NCBI GenBank assembly: GCA_032716605.1
Contig: CM064505.1
Span: forward strand, 46,845,814 to 46,909,813
DNA length: 64,000 nucleotides
Origin: Paralithodes platypus
Lineage: Eukaryota > Arthropoda > Malacostraca > Decapoda > Lithodidae
Direction: 5' to 3'
A program made the translations under genes and the position numbers. Below, in pieces: positions 24,643 to 35,964 of this stretch. Each line of letters opens with the position of its first letter. Position 1 is the stretch's first letter. Under the pieces are notes generated by a model. The model saw nothing but the letters and a program-made list of their open reading frames with translations, was not told where the DNA came from and did no database searches.

Positions 24643-24689
24643 TACTACCGTAAACACCTTTGTTACTGCGAGGTCTTTGGACTACATCT

Positions 24690-25042
24690 TTAGGAGATGG
24701 GGGGGGGGGGGGGGCCGGGATCCCTTTCTCCCTCATGTTTAGCCCGATTTGTTTTGAACTTTTAAGACGTTCGCACCATTATTTTAGCGTTTTTAAGACC
24801 TTTCGTGCCATTTAGGTGTCGATTCCTTCCTGGAGCCTAGCGAGCCTGCAATTTAGGAGGAACCGACCTTTGGCCAGTGCATTTTTATACCGAAAAATTC
24901 AGAAATTCATCTCGAAGGGGTGTGATGAGGGGGGGGGGGGATTGTCTTGGGGATATTTCTATTAGCTCGATGAAGGTCTAGGGAGGAAACTATAAAAACA
25001 ATGAAAAAATAATTAAAAACTAAGTTCATAAAAGTTCTCCTC
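24690..25042. mobile_element. TTAA foldback element, family A
   Basis: Left end GGAGATGGGG disturbed by poly-G. Contains CCCTTTCTCCCTCATGTTTAG, a degraded core CTGGAGCCTAGCGAGCC and right TTAA at 25,043. Poly-C follows immediately. Confidence 0.7.
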
Positions 25043-25046
25043 TTAA

Positions 25047-25099
25047 CCCTCTCTCTCCCCCCCCCCCCTACCCCCCCCCCCCCACCCCCCCCCCCCCCT

Positions 25100-25136
<37 letters not shown>

Positions 25137-25140
25137 CCCC
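25047..25140 (+). repeat. Poly-C rich tract
   Basis: Successive C runs broken by single T, A or G bases. Confidence 0.95.
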
Positions 25141-25584
25141 CACCAACCTGCCATCAGCCGTCAACAACCTTTGGAAAGTTATATAAAGTTAATATTTTCA
25201 TAGCAGCGGCCCCTCCGCCCCCGCCCCCCTCCGATATAATTAAATTCGGAGACTAATATTCTTTTTCCTCCGGTGGCTTACATTTATTTCGCAAGCTTTA
25301 CATTATAATTTAGCATCCTTCTCATCATTCTTATCATTATTATCATTATTATCCACCTCCTCCTTGTCTTTGTATTGGTTTATTATTTTTATTATTATTA
25401 TTATAATTATTATTCGTGTTGTATAAAATAAATATCATATATAATATTATGATGATTCTTATTGTTGCAATAATGCAATACATATCTTATACGAAGGGGA
25501 TTGGAATAACTCAACAGTTAATCATAAACTTTAACGATATTTCATAAACCTTCAAACTCAGGTATTATTTTCCCGTTCTAATAA

Positions 25585-26545
25585 GGGGAGGCTTTTAGTT
25601 TCCTCCCTAGACCTCGATCAAGCTTAACATTACACCCCTTAGACCTCCTTTCAAGATAAGTTTGTACATCTTCCTCTTAAATTACAGGCCCGCTATCGCT
25701 CGCCAGGAAAACAAAATCGACACCTACTATGGGTTTCAGAGGCCGTGTGGCATCGTTTTTCGGGAATAACTTATTAACAAACAGTTGGATCAGTATGATA
25801 TTTCGACACAGCTTTGTTCACACCGTGCCCTAATTTTCGTCAATATTGTGCATTACCAAAAGTGTAGAAATAAGCCACTTGTCCCTGTGTCATGAGGTTA
25901 AAGTCACACCTTAATGACTAAGAAACGGACAAGGCTACCGTGGCTTACCTGTGGTTCTCTCACCAAACCACCCAACCCTAATATCGCCTTTAAATTCAAG
26001 TTATCTGTCAATATCAAGTATAAATATACAAAAAGTATTTATTTTTGTACATTTTTATTTTGATATTGACAGATAACTTGAATTTAAAGGTGATAGTAGG
26101 GTTGGGTGGTGGGTGATAACTACCGTGTTTGATGGAGGAGCAATAATGGTTTGGTGGTTCTCACAGGTAAGACACTGTAGCCTTGTCCGTTTCTTAGTCA
26201 TTAATGTGTGACTTTAACCTCATGGCACAGGGACAAGTGGCTTATTTCTACACTTTTGGTAATGTACAATATTGACGAAAATTAGGGCACGGTGTGAAAA
26301 AAGCTGTGTCGAAATATCATACTGATCCAACTGTTTGTTAATAAGTTATTACCGAAAAACGATGTAACACGACCTCTGAAACCCATAGTAAATGGCACGA
26401 AAGGTCTTAACATTGACAGAAATGATGCGAAATGTCTTAAAATCGCCAAACTAATGGAGTGAACGTCTTAAAATCTCAAAAGCAATGGGGCTTAACATGA
26501 GGGAGAAAGGGGTCAAGAAAAAAATCCCTCCAGTGGAAATCTCCC
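25585..26545. mobile_element. Family A foldback element split by a nested element
   Basis: Left part 25,585-25,726 (AGTTTCCTCCCTAGACCTCG ... GCTCGCCAGGAAAAC, ATCGACACCTA) and right part 26,389-26,545 (TAAATGGCACGAAAGG ... GAGGGAGAAAGGGGTC) join into one ordinary family-A copy once the family-C insert is removed. Terminal TTAA has decayed to ATAA on the left and TCAA on the right. Confidence 0.83.
25727..26388. mobile_element. TA-type foldback element, family C (662 bp)
   Basis: Two arms of about 310 bp are inverted copies of each other. Ends are CTATGGGTTTCAGAGG and its complement CCTCTGAAACCCATAG, flanked by TA at 25,725-25,726 and 26,389-26,390. The centre near 26,035 is AT-rich. Arm divergence is low apart from a roughly 65-bp segment at 26,110-26,170 present in one arm only. 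No ORF. Confidence 0.88.
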
Positions 26546-26753
26546 CTCAATGGTTCCCACCTCGGGTTGAGATAAGAAGTATGACCCCAGCAGAGTCGAA
26601 AAATTATGTGCTGGGAAATTTATAGTTAAGAAGGAAATGGGAAACTGTGTGTGTTTTTTTTTAATATAGCCTACACATGTAAATTCTGTACATACTGTAT
26701 ATACAAAATACACATGCATTCTACTCATATATAAACACCGACTGTATGCATTT

Positions 26754-26756
<3 letters not shown>

Positions 26757-26847
<91 letters not shown>
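26757..26847 (+). repeat. (GA)n microsatellite
   Basis: About 90 bp of pure GA. Confidence 0.98.
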
Positions 26848-26849
<2 letters not shown>

Positions 26850-27029
26850 ATAGTCGGTGGTGAATGATTGTGTTGGTGAGAGAGAGTTATTGGTCGCTGC
26901 TGGAACGTAAAAGGTGGTTTATAGAGAACGAAGTGCCTAGGAAGAGAGAGAGAGAGCGAGAGAGATTCAGATTATTTTATTTCCATTAAATATACAATGG
27001 CTGTTCATACAATAAAATTATCTTAAACA

Positions 27030-27080
27030 AAATACATAATACATAATACATAATACATAATACATAATACATAATGCATC
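27030..27080 (+). repeat. (TACATAA)n heptanucleotide repeat
   Basis: About seven units following ATTTTATTTCCATTAAATAT. It may be the tail of an otherwise unrecognised retroelement. Confidence 0.7.
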
Positions 27081-27639
27081 ATAATCTTACTTAAACAGTG
27101 TGTCGGTAAGAATGTACACAGAAAGAGAGAGAGAGAGGCGAGGTGGGGGGAGGGGGTCACATAGATTTACATAGATACACTATCTATACAGACTTTATGA
27201 TCCTAGCGAGGTGGTCGGGACTTCATTCTAGTAGAGATAGCGAATCCGATATTTAGGGAAAGTGGAAGGAAAGAAAAGCAAAAGAAAGAGAGAGAGAGAG
27301 AGAGAGAGGGAAGGAGTGGGTGGAAGGGGGGGGGGGGGGGCAGAAGGGTTAAAGAGGTAAGTGAGATGGAGTTTGTTTGGGTTGAGATCGAGTGTGCGAC
27401 GGTCCCTTGTGTTTGTGTAAACTGTGTTTGATTAGGAGTTATTATGTACAAAATATGTTCAAACTATTTAATCTTAATTTGCCCCGTAGACTAAAGAGAC
27501 GCCTCCCCAGTCCCCCTTCAAGTTAAAAATATTAATAATACAAAATAAATAATATAGTCCACCAGATTCCCATTCATGCTATATTTGTATATTTTTTTTT
27601 CGGTAGAATAATGTCGAGGCTAAAGTTCATTTTTTCCTG

Positions 27640-28680
27640 AATAGCAGGTTCGCTATTGGTCAACCATTGAAAGACATTGAGGGCTTCTCGGTCAACTGTA
27701 ATGATATTCCTATAACAACAGTTTCACAAGTGAAATATCTGGATCGGAATAAAACTGGACTCGACTCTGTCAGGTGAAACAATCTTGGAATCGATCCTGA
27801 GTAAATGTAGAGCACGTATAAAATACCTGTAACCTGTATAGACAGGTGTGATGCTTGCCAGCGGCGACCAAAAAGACCCTATGCCAAGCGATTGTTCAAT
27901 GTCATTTTGACTATGCTGTGTCATCCTGGTACTCTGCATCATCTAAATCAGCAAAGCACAAACTTCAGGTCACTCAAAATAAAGTGGTTAGGTTCATGCT
28001 GAACCTAGGACCCAGATCGCATGTTGGACAGGAACAACTTCAGTCACTTGGTATGCTCAATGTCTCTGACAGGGCCAACCAAATCAGACTCATTAATGCC
28101 TTCAAGATATTTTATGATAGGGCTCCAGAGTATTTAAAGAGTAATTTTGTTAAAGCAAATGAAAGGAATGGTACACAATACGAGGAATAGGATGTATAAT
28201 TTCACGGTCCCGAGAATCCAAGGACAGGGTAAGCTAATATTCTTCTTCACTGCCATCAAAGACTGGAACAACCTACCCCAGTCAGTCCGTGAAAAGAGAA
28301 CATTGTATTCCTTCAGACGTAGCTTTGAGGAGCACCTGAACCGAACAGCTGCAAGAAGGGAGCACCAAGCTTATGTCTACTATTAAATACGACATAAGAG
28401 GTAGGCAAAACAAACTGAAATGATTACTTAAATATTTTGACCAGTCCAACTATAAGGTATCTTAATACAGCCCCCTAGATATACTTTCTCTAAAGTATCT
28501 TTTGTACTTGTTGTATTTTTGTTTGTACTTTTGTAGATGTTTAGGTGACAATCACCACGGTCAATCTGGGGATCCGCCGCTAATGAGCTCGTCCTGGAAT
28601 CTTTACGACTCTGAATCTTACGATTCTTTACAGGACTGACCATGCCATTTTTATCGGCACTAGCTCAGAGAAGAGTGTTG
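27640..28680 (+). mobile_element. 5'-truncated LINE: C-terminal ORF fragment and 3' UTR
   Basis: Codons 27,855-28,190 read ATKKTLCQAIVQCHFDYAVS, LQVTQNKVVRFML and ANQIRLINAFKIFYDRAPEYL, the thumb/tail region of LINE reverse transcriptases. A frameshift at about 28,175 leads into 28,147-28,386 (WNNLPQSVREKRTLYSFRRS then stop). Upstream, VSQVKYLG-type sequence in broken frames starts near 27,715. A non-coding tail runs to about 28,680. This family differs from the CR1-like copies at 7, 10 and 56 kb. Confidence 0.82.
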
Positions 28681-28910
28681 AGAGGGGAGAAGGGGTGTTG
28701 GAGAGAGAGGAAGGTGTTGGAGTGGCTTTGTTATGTGTGTTTAGTCTGTATACGTCGTCAGGATGTCCCCTGACTGGGTGCAAACATGTGAAACATGCTA
28801 GGACGTACTACCGCACCCTCTAAATGTCCGCCGTGGCAGGGATTCGATCCAGGCTCTTTCAGATTCACACGCGAGCGTGCTCAGCACTTGACCACCACAC
28901 ACCACAGCTC
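28675..28910 (-). mobile_element. tRNA-derived SINE, family S2
   Basis: Minus strand reads a tRNA-like head (GGTCAAGTGCTGAGCACG, B-box-like GGATCGAATCC) and a body matching 54,295-54,530 on the plus strand, including CAGTCAGGGGACATCCTGAC. Two copies in opposite orientations define the family. Confidence 0.75.
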
Positions 28911-29088
28911 TACTAATAATTTTAATTTACATTTTTTATTCTCCCCTTTTTTTCCCAGCTAACCTAATCCCACAAGGACCCCAATGGAAATACGCCTAAC
29001 GGCCTTAGTTGGAATTATGCAAAGCTGGTACATGTCATATTTGTAACATATTATGTGGTACCAACATTGTAAAATGCTAACTGAATAA

Positions 29089-29104
29089 ATATTATTATTA
29101 TTAA

Positions 29105-29160
<56 letters not shown>
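29089..29160 (+). repeat. (TTA)n microsatellite
   Basis: About 22 ATT units forming the left edge of the duplicated protease unit; absent from the second copy. Confidence 0.97.
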
Positions 29161-29161
<1 letters not shown>

Positions 29162-29784
29162 GTCCACTACCTAAATGTGAATACAATCCTTAACATCTAA
29201 TCTAGTTCGTCATATACTGTAGTCTGCATTTACCTTTCAGTACAAACCCCAACACTCTAGCTACCGATGTACCTGAAGGGGCAAGTATTTGAGAGAGTAA
29301 ATGTGAACTTATTTTTTGTGATAATCTATTTATACATATATGCGTCGTTATATTTATCATTCAAGAGTTACCCATATAATATTGTTTTCTATGTTAATTG
29401 AACGAGAGAACAGCGATATTAATTGGTAAACTATTATAAAATTTTGAAAACTGACTTTTCAAAATATCGACATGTTAATTATTATCTACTATTGTTATTC
29501 ATTGACATATTTATTATATTTACATATATGGATATATTAACCAATTAAATATTATTCATAAAAAGAAGTTGAAAATCAAATTGTTCCCAAACTCTGCCCA
29601 GGTTCTATCTGATGGATGGGCTATTGTATGTTCTTGTCATTTCCAGTTTGGCTTGTGCTTTGATTGGACGTTCATAACACTTGCTCACGTAAAACACCTT
29701 TAGTGGACCTTATAGGCCTATAAGTTATTATAGTGATCGTAAAGTATAATATCGTTGTAACATTGCACGTTTTTCTTATTAAAT

Positions 29785-30390
29785 ATGGAAATAATAAGAG
29801 AATATCATCCCCTACTAAAGGGATTGTGCATCCTAACATTGGCAGACATCAAAAAGCTTTTGGATACAACATTCTTGGGCGATCACTGGTCACTGATTGA
29901 AAATAAGGAACAGTTAAATACTTTTGTTCTTTCCGAAAACACAGGCAAAATTATCATTGGTTCATCAACCCGTCCTCTTAGGCCCTGGGTTCCTGGCATG
30001 CCTTTTAATTCATACTTTCACGTTTTAGTTCTATGGCGTTGCAAGGATGGCACGCTAATTCAGTATGACTCTTGTACACAAAAAGTCCATGGTGTTGTGA
30101 AGATTGCTGCCCGTAGAATGGGGGAACGTAAAGTCTTAACATTAGAAGGTTGGGACCGCAGGCAGTGGTATGGGGTGGGGTCATGTACATACCATTGTGT
30201 AGGTTTTATGCATTATGCCGCCACCCATACCCTCCTCCCTTCAACCGATCTGTTGGCCTCCTTTGATAACTGTTTTGGAACCTCAGATGTGAAGATTATC
30301 CAATATGTTATGAGAATCTTCAAGAGAAGTACAATATCAGTTAGCTTCTATGAAAAAGATATTCAGAAGTCAAGGATGGTTGTAGAGTAA
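29785..30390 (+). CDS. Putative adenain/Ulp1-type cysteine protease, copy 1
   Basis: An intact 201-codon ORF without introns; the ATG lies in TTAAATATGG after an AT-rich leader. Residues that fit the His-Asp/Glu-Gln-Cys order of the C5/C48 cysteine protease clan are H79 (FHVLVLW), D95 (LIQYDSC), Q127 (RRQWYGVGSC) and C134. H and D are 16 apart and Q and C are 7 apart, close to my recollection of adenovirus-type proteases. The segment after C134 (HCVGFMHYAATH) fits the helix that follows the nucleophile. Such proteases occur in Polinton/Maverick elements, some other DNA transposons and virus-derived loci. No polymerase, integrase, ATPase or capsid ORF is nearby. AATAAA follows about 75 bases after the stop. 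The fold is inferred from motif spacing only. Confidence 0.6.
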   Translation: MEIIREYHPLLKGLCILTLADIKKLLDTTFLGDHWSLIENKEQLNTFVLSENTGKIIIGSSTRPLRPWVPGMPFNSYFHVLVLWRCKDGTLIQYDSCTQKVHGVVKIAARRMGERKVLTLEGWDRRQWYGVGSCTYHCVGFMHYAATHTLLPSTDLLASFDNCFGTSDVKIIQYVMRIFKRSTISVSFYEKDIQKSRMVVE

Positions 30391-30664
30391 CAATAAGAAA
30401 TAAGAAAGCAAAATACAAAAATCAAAAGGGGGGTCTAAATCTCGCACTTAAATCTACGAAATCCTATTAATAAACTGGCCACATTTTGCGTGTTCCTTTT
30501 AATTCATTGCCGTACCTGCTTTTTCTTTGTTATTGTCCTAAATCAATTGCAATCTAACCTAAGAAATACGCTTAGTTGCATGTAACAAGATAGTAAAAGT
30601 TGTAGTTTAACTGAAACTAGGTAAAGGTATTGAATTTCATCTGTTAGCTACCGTGAGAGCCTAT

Positions 30665-30800
30665 TGGGGGAGGCGATAGAACAGTGGATAGCGTGGTAGA
30701 CTACAAACCAAATGGACCTCAGATCGAGTACACACAAGTTATCTGATCGTTCCTGCTGTCCTATAAATATCCTGGCTACACTGACACACCAATAAAATAC
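30665..30800 (+). repeat. SINE-like tRNA-related segment
   Basis: GGCGATAGAACAGTGGATAG and TGGTAGACTACAAACC, followed by CAGATCGAGTAC, resemble degenerate A and B boxes. The second copy at 60,340 reads CAGGTCGAGTAC. Tentative. Confidence 0.4.
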
Positions 30801-31178
30801 CCCCGATAAGCGTCACCAATTCATAGCATAGAATATGCCTGACCATATTCGAAGATGCTTTGAGCAACTGTATAGATGCTCTCTCCAAATCAAGTGACGT
30901 GTATAAATATTGTGTCGTCATCTAGTGTGGCAGAAAGGAAGCATCCAACACCTTGAAGCTCCAATGTGACCGTCTAGTGTGACACATATGAAGCACCCAA
31001 CATCTCGAAGCTTCAATCGATAATCTCAGGGCTTCATATTAGTTACAGGCTACTGGACAGCCTACAGTCCCAAGGTTGATACATAGAAAACAAAATCGTC
31101 TCGTTACAACAGGGGTATCCACAACGCTCTTCAACTCAAGACCAAGACCAAGACAACAGGGGTGCGGTTCCAGCTTAA

Positions 31179-31529
31179 GGGGGGTCACCGGCTTTTTTAT
31201 CTTTCTCTCCTTTCCTCTCTTTCCCTGGCTTGTATCCATTCGGCCCCATTCAGCCAACTGATTAAACACGTTTAACCCCATCCAGGTGTCGATTTCTTCC
31301 TGGCGAGCCAGTATTGTATGGAGAAATATTTCTATCGAAAAATGTACAAACTTAGTTTGCTGTCAAAACAAAAATATATATACGCTGGCTCGCTACCGCT
31401 CGCCAGGAAAATATTGACACCTGGATGGGGGTAAACGTCTTGAAACAGTAGGCTCAATGGGGCCGAAAGGATACAAACCAAAGATAGAGGGAGAGAGAGA
31501 GAGAGAGAGAACAAGCGAGGTGGGCCCCC
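31179..31529. mobile_element. TTAA foldback element, family B, inside duplicated unit 1
   Basis: TTAA at 31,175-31,178 and 31,530-31,533. Left arm GGGGGGTCACCGGCTTTTTT, right arm CGAGGTGGGCCCCC. The cores TTCCTGGCGAGCCAG and GGCTCGCTACCGCTCGCCAGG are inverted about an ATATATAT centre. The right TTAA is shared with the following family-F element. Confidence 0.88.
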
Positions 31530-31533
31530 TTAA

Positions 31534-31735
31534 CCCGTTCAGTACCAGGGATGTCCTACTCACTCTATTCTGGCAACTATTAGACAATTTTATTCAACTT
31601 AGGAAGAACCTCAAGCAATAGCAAGGCTTCCCACTATCTAAACCAACCCTTTTAACTACCATAGATCCTTCCTAAGTTGCATACTATCGTCTAAATAAAG
31701 ATATAATAATACACGTCGCTGGTACTCAAAGGGTT
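31534..31735. mobile_element. TTAA foldback element, family F, inside duplicated unit 1
   Basis: Starts CCCGTTCAGTACCAGGGATG directly at the right TTAA of the family-B element, and ends GCTGGTACTCAAAGGG. Its right target has decayed. Confidence 0.8.
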
Positions 31736-31803
31736 TCTGAATCAGGGTCTAGTTCCAGACTTCCTCACCAGCTCCCAGATATCATTAGGACACTAGGATT
31801 GAG

Positions 31804-31955
<152 letters not shown>

Positions 31956-32469
31956 TTGTTTTGTGCGTGTAGGCTACATTACAAAATGTTACGAACATAT
32001 AATATAATGCCTGACTAAGCGTTTTTGGTAAAAAGCGTCGTCTCATAAGGAGCTGAATTAGGAATATACTGTAGTTATTTTTTATGGTAATACTATTACT
32101 AATTACTATAAAATAGTAAAACAAAAATAGGTGTGTGTGTATGTGGTTGTGTGTGTTGGTGTTTGGAGTGTTGATGTGTATGTGGTTGTAATAATGGGCA
32201 GTTGTTTGTTTCCTTTCTGGAAGTGGGGATAGGTGAAGTGGGTCGTGGGCTGAAGAGTAGGACTGTACGTGTTTCTATCATGTCTAATTGGGTCTTCAGG
32301 GGGAGGATCTGTGTTTCTGCATATACTGTACGTGATTTGTGTTTGTGGTTTGTGTGCATCCTGTTATAATTTTGAGGGCTTTATTCTGAGTGTGTTGTAG
32401 TTTGTAGTGGTTTGCAGTACTTATAGTACCAGACCGCTGGATTCAAAGATTATGGGGTGACCTGAACGT

Positions 32470-32690
32470 TACCCTTCCAACTATAGTCTATTCGCTGTAA
32501 GTAGGCGAGAAACCATAACCTCTATCCTCTGTAACTCAAAAAGGGCTAGAACAAATGGGCTGTAAATTTATACACCCATTTTCTGGCTGACCCTTTCCAA
32601 ATGGTAGACAAATTAGCTCGATTACTCAAGTCGTTTTTGAGTTACAGAGGTTAAGAGGTCATGATTTCCTGCCTATTTACAGCAACCCCA
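32470..32690. mobile_element. Foldback repeat, family E
   Basis: AACCTCTATCCTCTGTAACTC and AAAAAGGGCTAGA face the complementary TCGTTTTTGAGTTACAGAGG. It matches the units at 11,155-11,530. Confidence 0.65.
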
Positions 32691-32699
32691 GAGGGAACT

Positions 32700-32825
32700 T
32701 AACAAACTCACAAAACCACTGACTCTACTTACACCAGGTTACGGCTAGGTGAAACAGAGGCACAAGGTGTAAGGAGACTTGCCCCAATGTCTCTTCCCGA
32801 GGGGGAATCGAACCCCACAGGTCAG
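32700..32825 (-). mobile_element. Degenerate tRNA-derived SINE fragment
   Basis: Minus strand has GGGTTCGATTCCCCC (B-box) followed by AGACATTGGGGCAAGTCTCC and CACCTAGCCGTAACC, resembling the S1 body next to its B-box. The A-box side is missing. Confidence 0.55.
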
Positions 32826-33159
32826 CTTTAATTACGTACTTCTGCTAATAGTAACCAGATTAAGTAAGGATATCGCGTCACAGGTACTGAAGAGGTTAGT
32901 GACAAGTTCAGAACTGATAAATTCCACCAAAATATCTATCCGGTCTGAAAGTGCAGGCAAATATTCCCGATATAAGAGTAAACATTCGTACAAACTGACA
33001 GTGATGTAACATAAATAGGTACCGCTATAGGATATAGAGTGCTAACCCAGGCCTAATGTACGAAGATGAGGTGGTGGTGTTGAAGGAGGAATGTTTTATA
33101 CTTTATTCATTATACAGTATACAGTATGTATTACCATTTTTTTTTTTTTTTTTTTTTCT

Positions 33160-33499
33160 TTTAGGGTGGAGGAGATGGCAGTGTTGTAAGGAGGAAATCC
33201 ATTGATACCTACACCTCTATTGCACATCATGAATTACTGGGGCAGTGTGCAAAATCGCCCTTCTTGATGCCCTTAGGCCAATAATAGAATATTTTATGTA
33301 GAGATTCACACTCACACTGTCGAAGACCCTACCACTTTGGCTTAGATAACACCTTAAACAAATGCAGTTGGTCCCTATATCTACTTCATCCCTCTAACTT
33401 ACATACTAAATATTATAGCAAATAGACAGTGTAACCTTGTATGTTTTGAGGCAATATACCTGTATTTTTTAACTGAGCATATGCTTTCTTCTTCGGTAG
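33160..33499. other. No gene assigned; poly-T then unique sequence
   Basis: Poly-T at 33,138-33,158 ends in TTTTAG, an acceptor-like site, but the following reading was not recognised. Confidence 0.3.
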
Positions 33500-33774
33500 A
33501 TGTGGGAGGGACTCCAAGCAGCGGTGTTGTTATTGGCCCTGGGGGTGGTGGCTTGGGCTGTCCCCTTGGCTAGTGAAGAAACATTTGAACCGGCTAGTGA
33601 GGAGGGATTCGAAGCAGATAGTGAAAAGGGATTCGAACCAGATAGTGAAGAGGAATTTGAGCCGGCTGGACCATTGGCTAGTGATGGTGGGATTGGACCG
33701 GTGCCAACAGATCCTTCGACATTCTCTATCAACCTGGGATTCTCAGGGATTGTCATTCCGGAGTGGAGGAGCGA
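33500..33774 (+). CDS. Candidate first coding exon: signal peptide and acidic 8-residue repeats
   Basis: Starting at ATG 33,500 the ORF encodes a hydrophobic leader (LQAAVLLLALGVVAWAVP, about residues 5-22), a likely secretion signal. Four 8-residue repeats of the type SE-x-x-FEP/A follow at residues 25-56, encoded by a 24-bp tandem repeat. The exon would end at GCGA|GTAAGT (33,774) after 91 codons plus two bases. It lies on the same strand upstream of the esterase exons and a secreted or membrane product fits that family. However, its end phase (2) does not match the next esterase exon (which needs one preceding base), so at least one exon is missing or the two are unrelated. A LINE lies about 12 bp beyond the donor. 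Confidence 0.45.
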
Positions 33775-33785
33775 GTAAGTCAAAA

Positions 33786-34726
33786 TCCAAAATCCTAGGA
33801 GTAACATATGATAATCATGTGACATTCAAACAGCACACCACAAACATTAAAAAGAAACTGACACCCAGACTTAACGCCCTCAGGTCACTTGCTCACACAA
33901 AATTTGGACACAACAAAGAAACCACCTCCACAGTATATAATAATAATAAACAATACATAAGATCAGTGATGGAATACGCAAACCCAGCCTGGGCTTCTAA
34001 CCTAGCTGAAACACATCATAAGACCTTACAGACTATTCAAAACAAAGCCCTAAAGATCATTACAGGCTGCACAGCTACTGCACCCACAGATCACTTACAC
34101 AAGGTCCTACATCAAGAAACCAAAATCCTCAAAGTCAAAGACCATCTGGACATGAGAGGCACTCAATTCCTGGCAGCAGCCTCCACGAACCAGGACCACC
34201 CACTAAACTACATGGCAACACACCCACAGACACCAAGAAATATCAAAACAACACCCAGCACATGGTATCATACACAATTACTGTCCTCTCTCCCTCCCTG
34301 CCCACCCCGAACCAACTTCCAGAAGCACATCCATACTCACATCTCTCGCCGATCCATCCACTCACTCACAGACAACACGCAGCTGCAAGCATGACCTCCC
34401 GAAATCCATCCTTCCGAATCCTCCCTTCCTCGCGAGGACATAGTCCACCTGGCCAGGCTGAGATGCGGACACCATCTAGCTCTCCTGAGCTATCAGAAGA
34501 GACTGGATGACTCCGTCGTCGACGCCTGCCCGGGATGTAACACAGCACCCCATACCATTAAACACATCATAGAAGACTGCATTTCACACAACCACTTATG
34601 CCTACAACACAATCTACACTCAATGAGAGCTCTGTGGGAAAGCCCGATCGCAGCCATGGCCTTCTTCAGGGACTCGGGGCTGTTCGGCCAGGCAGCTTAG
34701 GGAACAACAACAACAACAACAGAAGT
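33786..34726 (+). mobile_element. 5'-truncated LINE, same family as the 2A-bearing LINE
   Basis: Matches 46,505-47,425 at roughly 90%, from KILGVTYD through the helix-rich tail to (CAA)n at 34,705-34,726. The ORF (ending 34,394) keeps ITGCTATAPTDHLHK and DHLDMRGTQFLAAAS. The zinc-binding CPGCN...HIIEDC region at 34,530-34,590 is out of frame with it. Relative to the longer copy it has a four-codon duplication near 33,945. No target duplication was identified. Confidence 0.88.
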
Positions 34727-35890
34727 AGAAATACCATAGTTTCAATATAGTAAACTTCTATAGTTTGCTATTCTATCAAATTAACTTATATAATTTCATA
34801 TTTGTTTTCACAACTCACCAATTAATTTACATATATACCTAACTAGTGAAATCAATGAAAGTAATGAATACATATGGTACTCCAAGGACTCGAACCTAGG
34901 ATACTCACACCGAAATTCCGAAAACTAAGCACTAGGCTATCAAGACAGTTATCAGAATTAACTTATAAAATATTAGTACCTGAGTGTGATACATAGCACA
35001 TGAGACAAGACATGACTAGGCATTGAATGGGACCTGGTCTTACTATACTGTCCTGTATAAGACTGGGGGGTATTGGTATGGTAGTTGAGAGAGCAAGATT
35101 ATGTAACTGGTATGGAGGAGCTGGAAGAGGGAAGGAGGGAGGATGATGTGAGGGGAAGGGAGGAGCTGAAAGAGGGGGGGTGATGTGAGGGGAAGGGAGG
35201 AGCTGGAAGAGGGAAGGAGGGGCCACCACTGAGCTCAGTTATCTGATGACATCATTATATTTACCTAACTAATGACATTAATATGAACTCAATGATTAAA
35301 GGGTACATACATTGATCCACAATCACTGCTCCACGAAACTCCAGGTACAGAGAGAGAGAGAATGAGCTATTTTTCAACAGCCTACTGGGCTGCAGCCCTC
35401 ATAAGGCTGGTATATGCTCCAGGTACAGTCCAAGGCAGTAGATGTCAGGTACAATCCAAAGGTACAGGGTACAGTAAATCTACAATCGATCAAAGGTTTT
35501 CACCCTTATCTAACCGCTGTAGAGTTTCCCCTTCCTTGATTATTGGCAACACTGCCTTCTTTCTACGACCTCCAGGCCCTAGGGATGGGGAATGGGCACC
35601 GCAAGGCATAGCTGGGCAGGTGAATGGACACAACAAAAAGAACACAATGGCTGAGTGTTGACTGTGGAGCGGCTCGACTACTCAGCGGGGACGCTCTGAC
35701 GTCACGCAAGATGGCCTACATGAACGAACATACGAGATGCGCATTGCCGCTCCGATTCAAGTCCGTGAATAGACAACATTTCATGCGCGGATGACAAGCA
35801 TTCGATAATTAGGGGTGTCTGTGAATAACTACTTTTGTGAGTGTTTGGAGCGTGGATAACTAGAGTGCAGTGTATGTCTTTATTTTTCAG
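34727..35890. other. Putative intron sequence, no exon found
   Basis: A tRNA-like B-box on the minus strand (GTTCGAGTCCTTGG, about 34,885-34,960) suggests a small SINE fragment. GGAAGGGAGGAGCTG-type repeats occur at 35,110-35,225. I found no exon for the conserved N-terminal esterase region here. Confidence 0.4.
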
Positions 35891-35964
35891 GATACTTTAG
35901 CTTGGACAATGACGATGCACCAGGCAATGCTGGCATGTGGGACCAGATTGAAGCACTGAAATGG
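35891..35964 (+). CDS. Carboxylesterase-fold protein, exon a
   Basis: Acceptor TTTTTCAG and donor GTAAAT bound 74 bases. They encode (G)YFSLDNDDAPGNAGMWDQIE then ALKW, the conserved strand and helix before the nucleophile elbow in carboxylesterases, cholinesterases, neuroligins and relatives (type-B esterase family). The exon starts two bases into a codon and ends in phase 0, which fits the next exon. The preceding family region, including the oxyanion glycines and the EDCLYLNV-type block, was not found in the window. Confidence 0.85.

Noticed and set aside
27030..27080. Heptanucleotide repeat as telomeric DNA
   Set aside because: TACATAA is not a known telomere repeat, has only about seven units and is internal.
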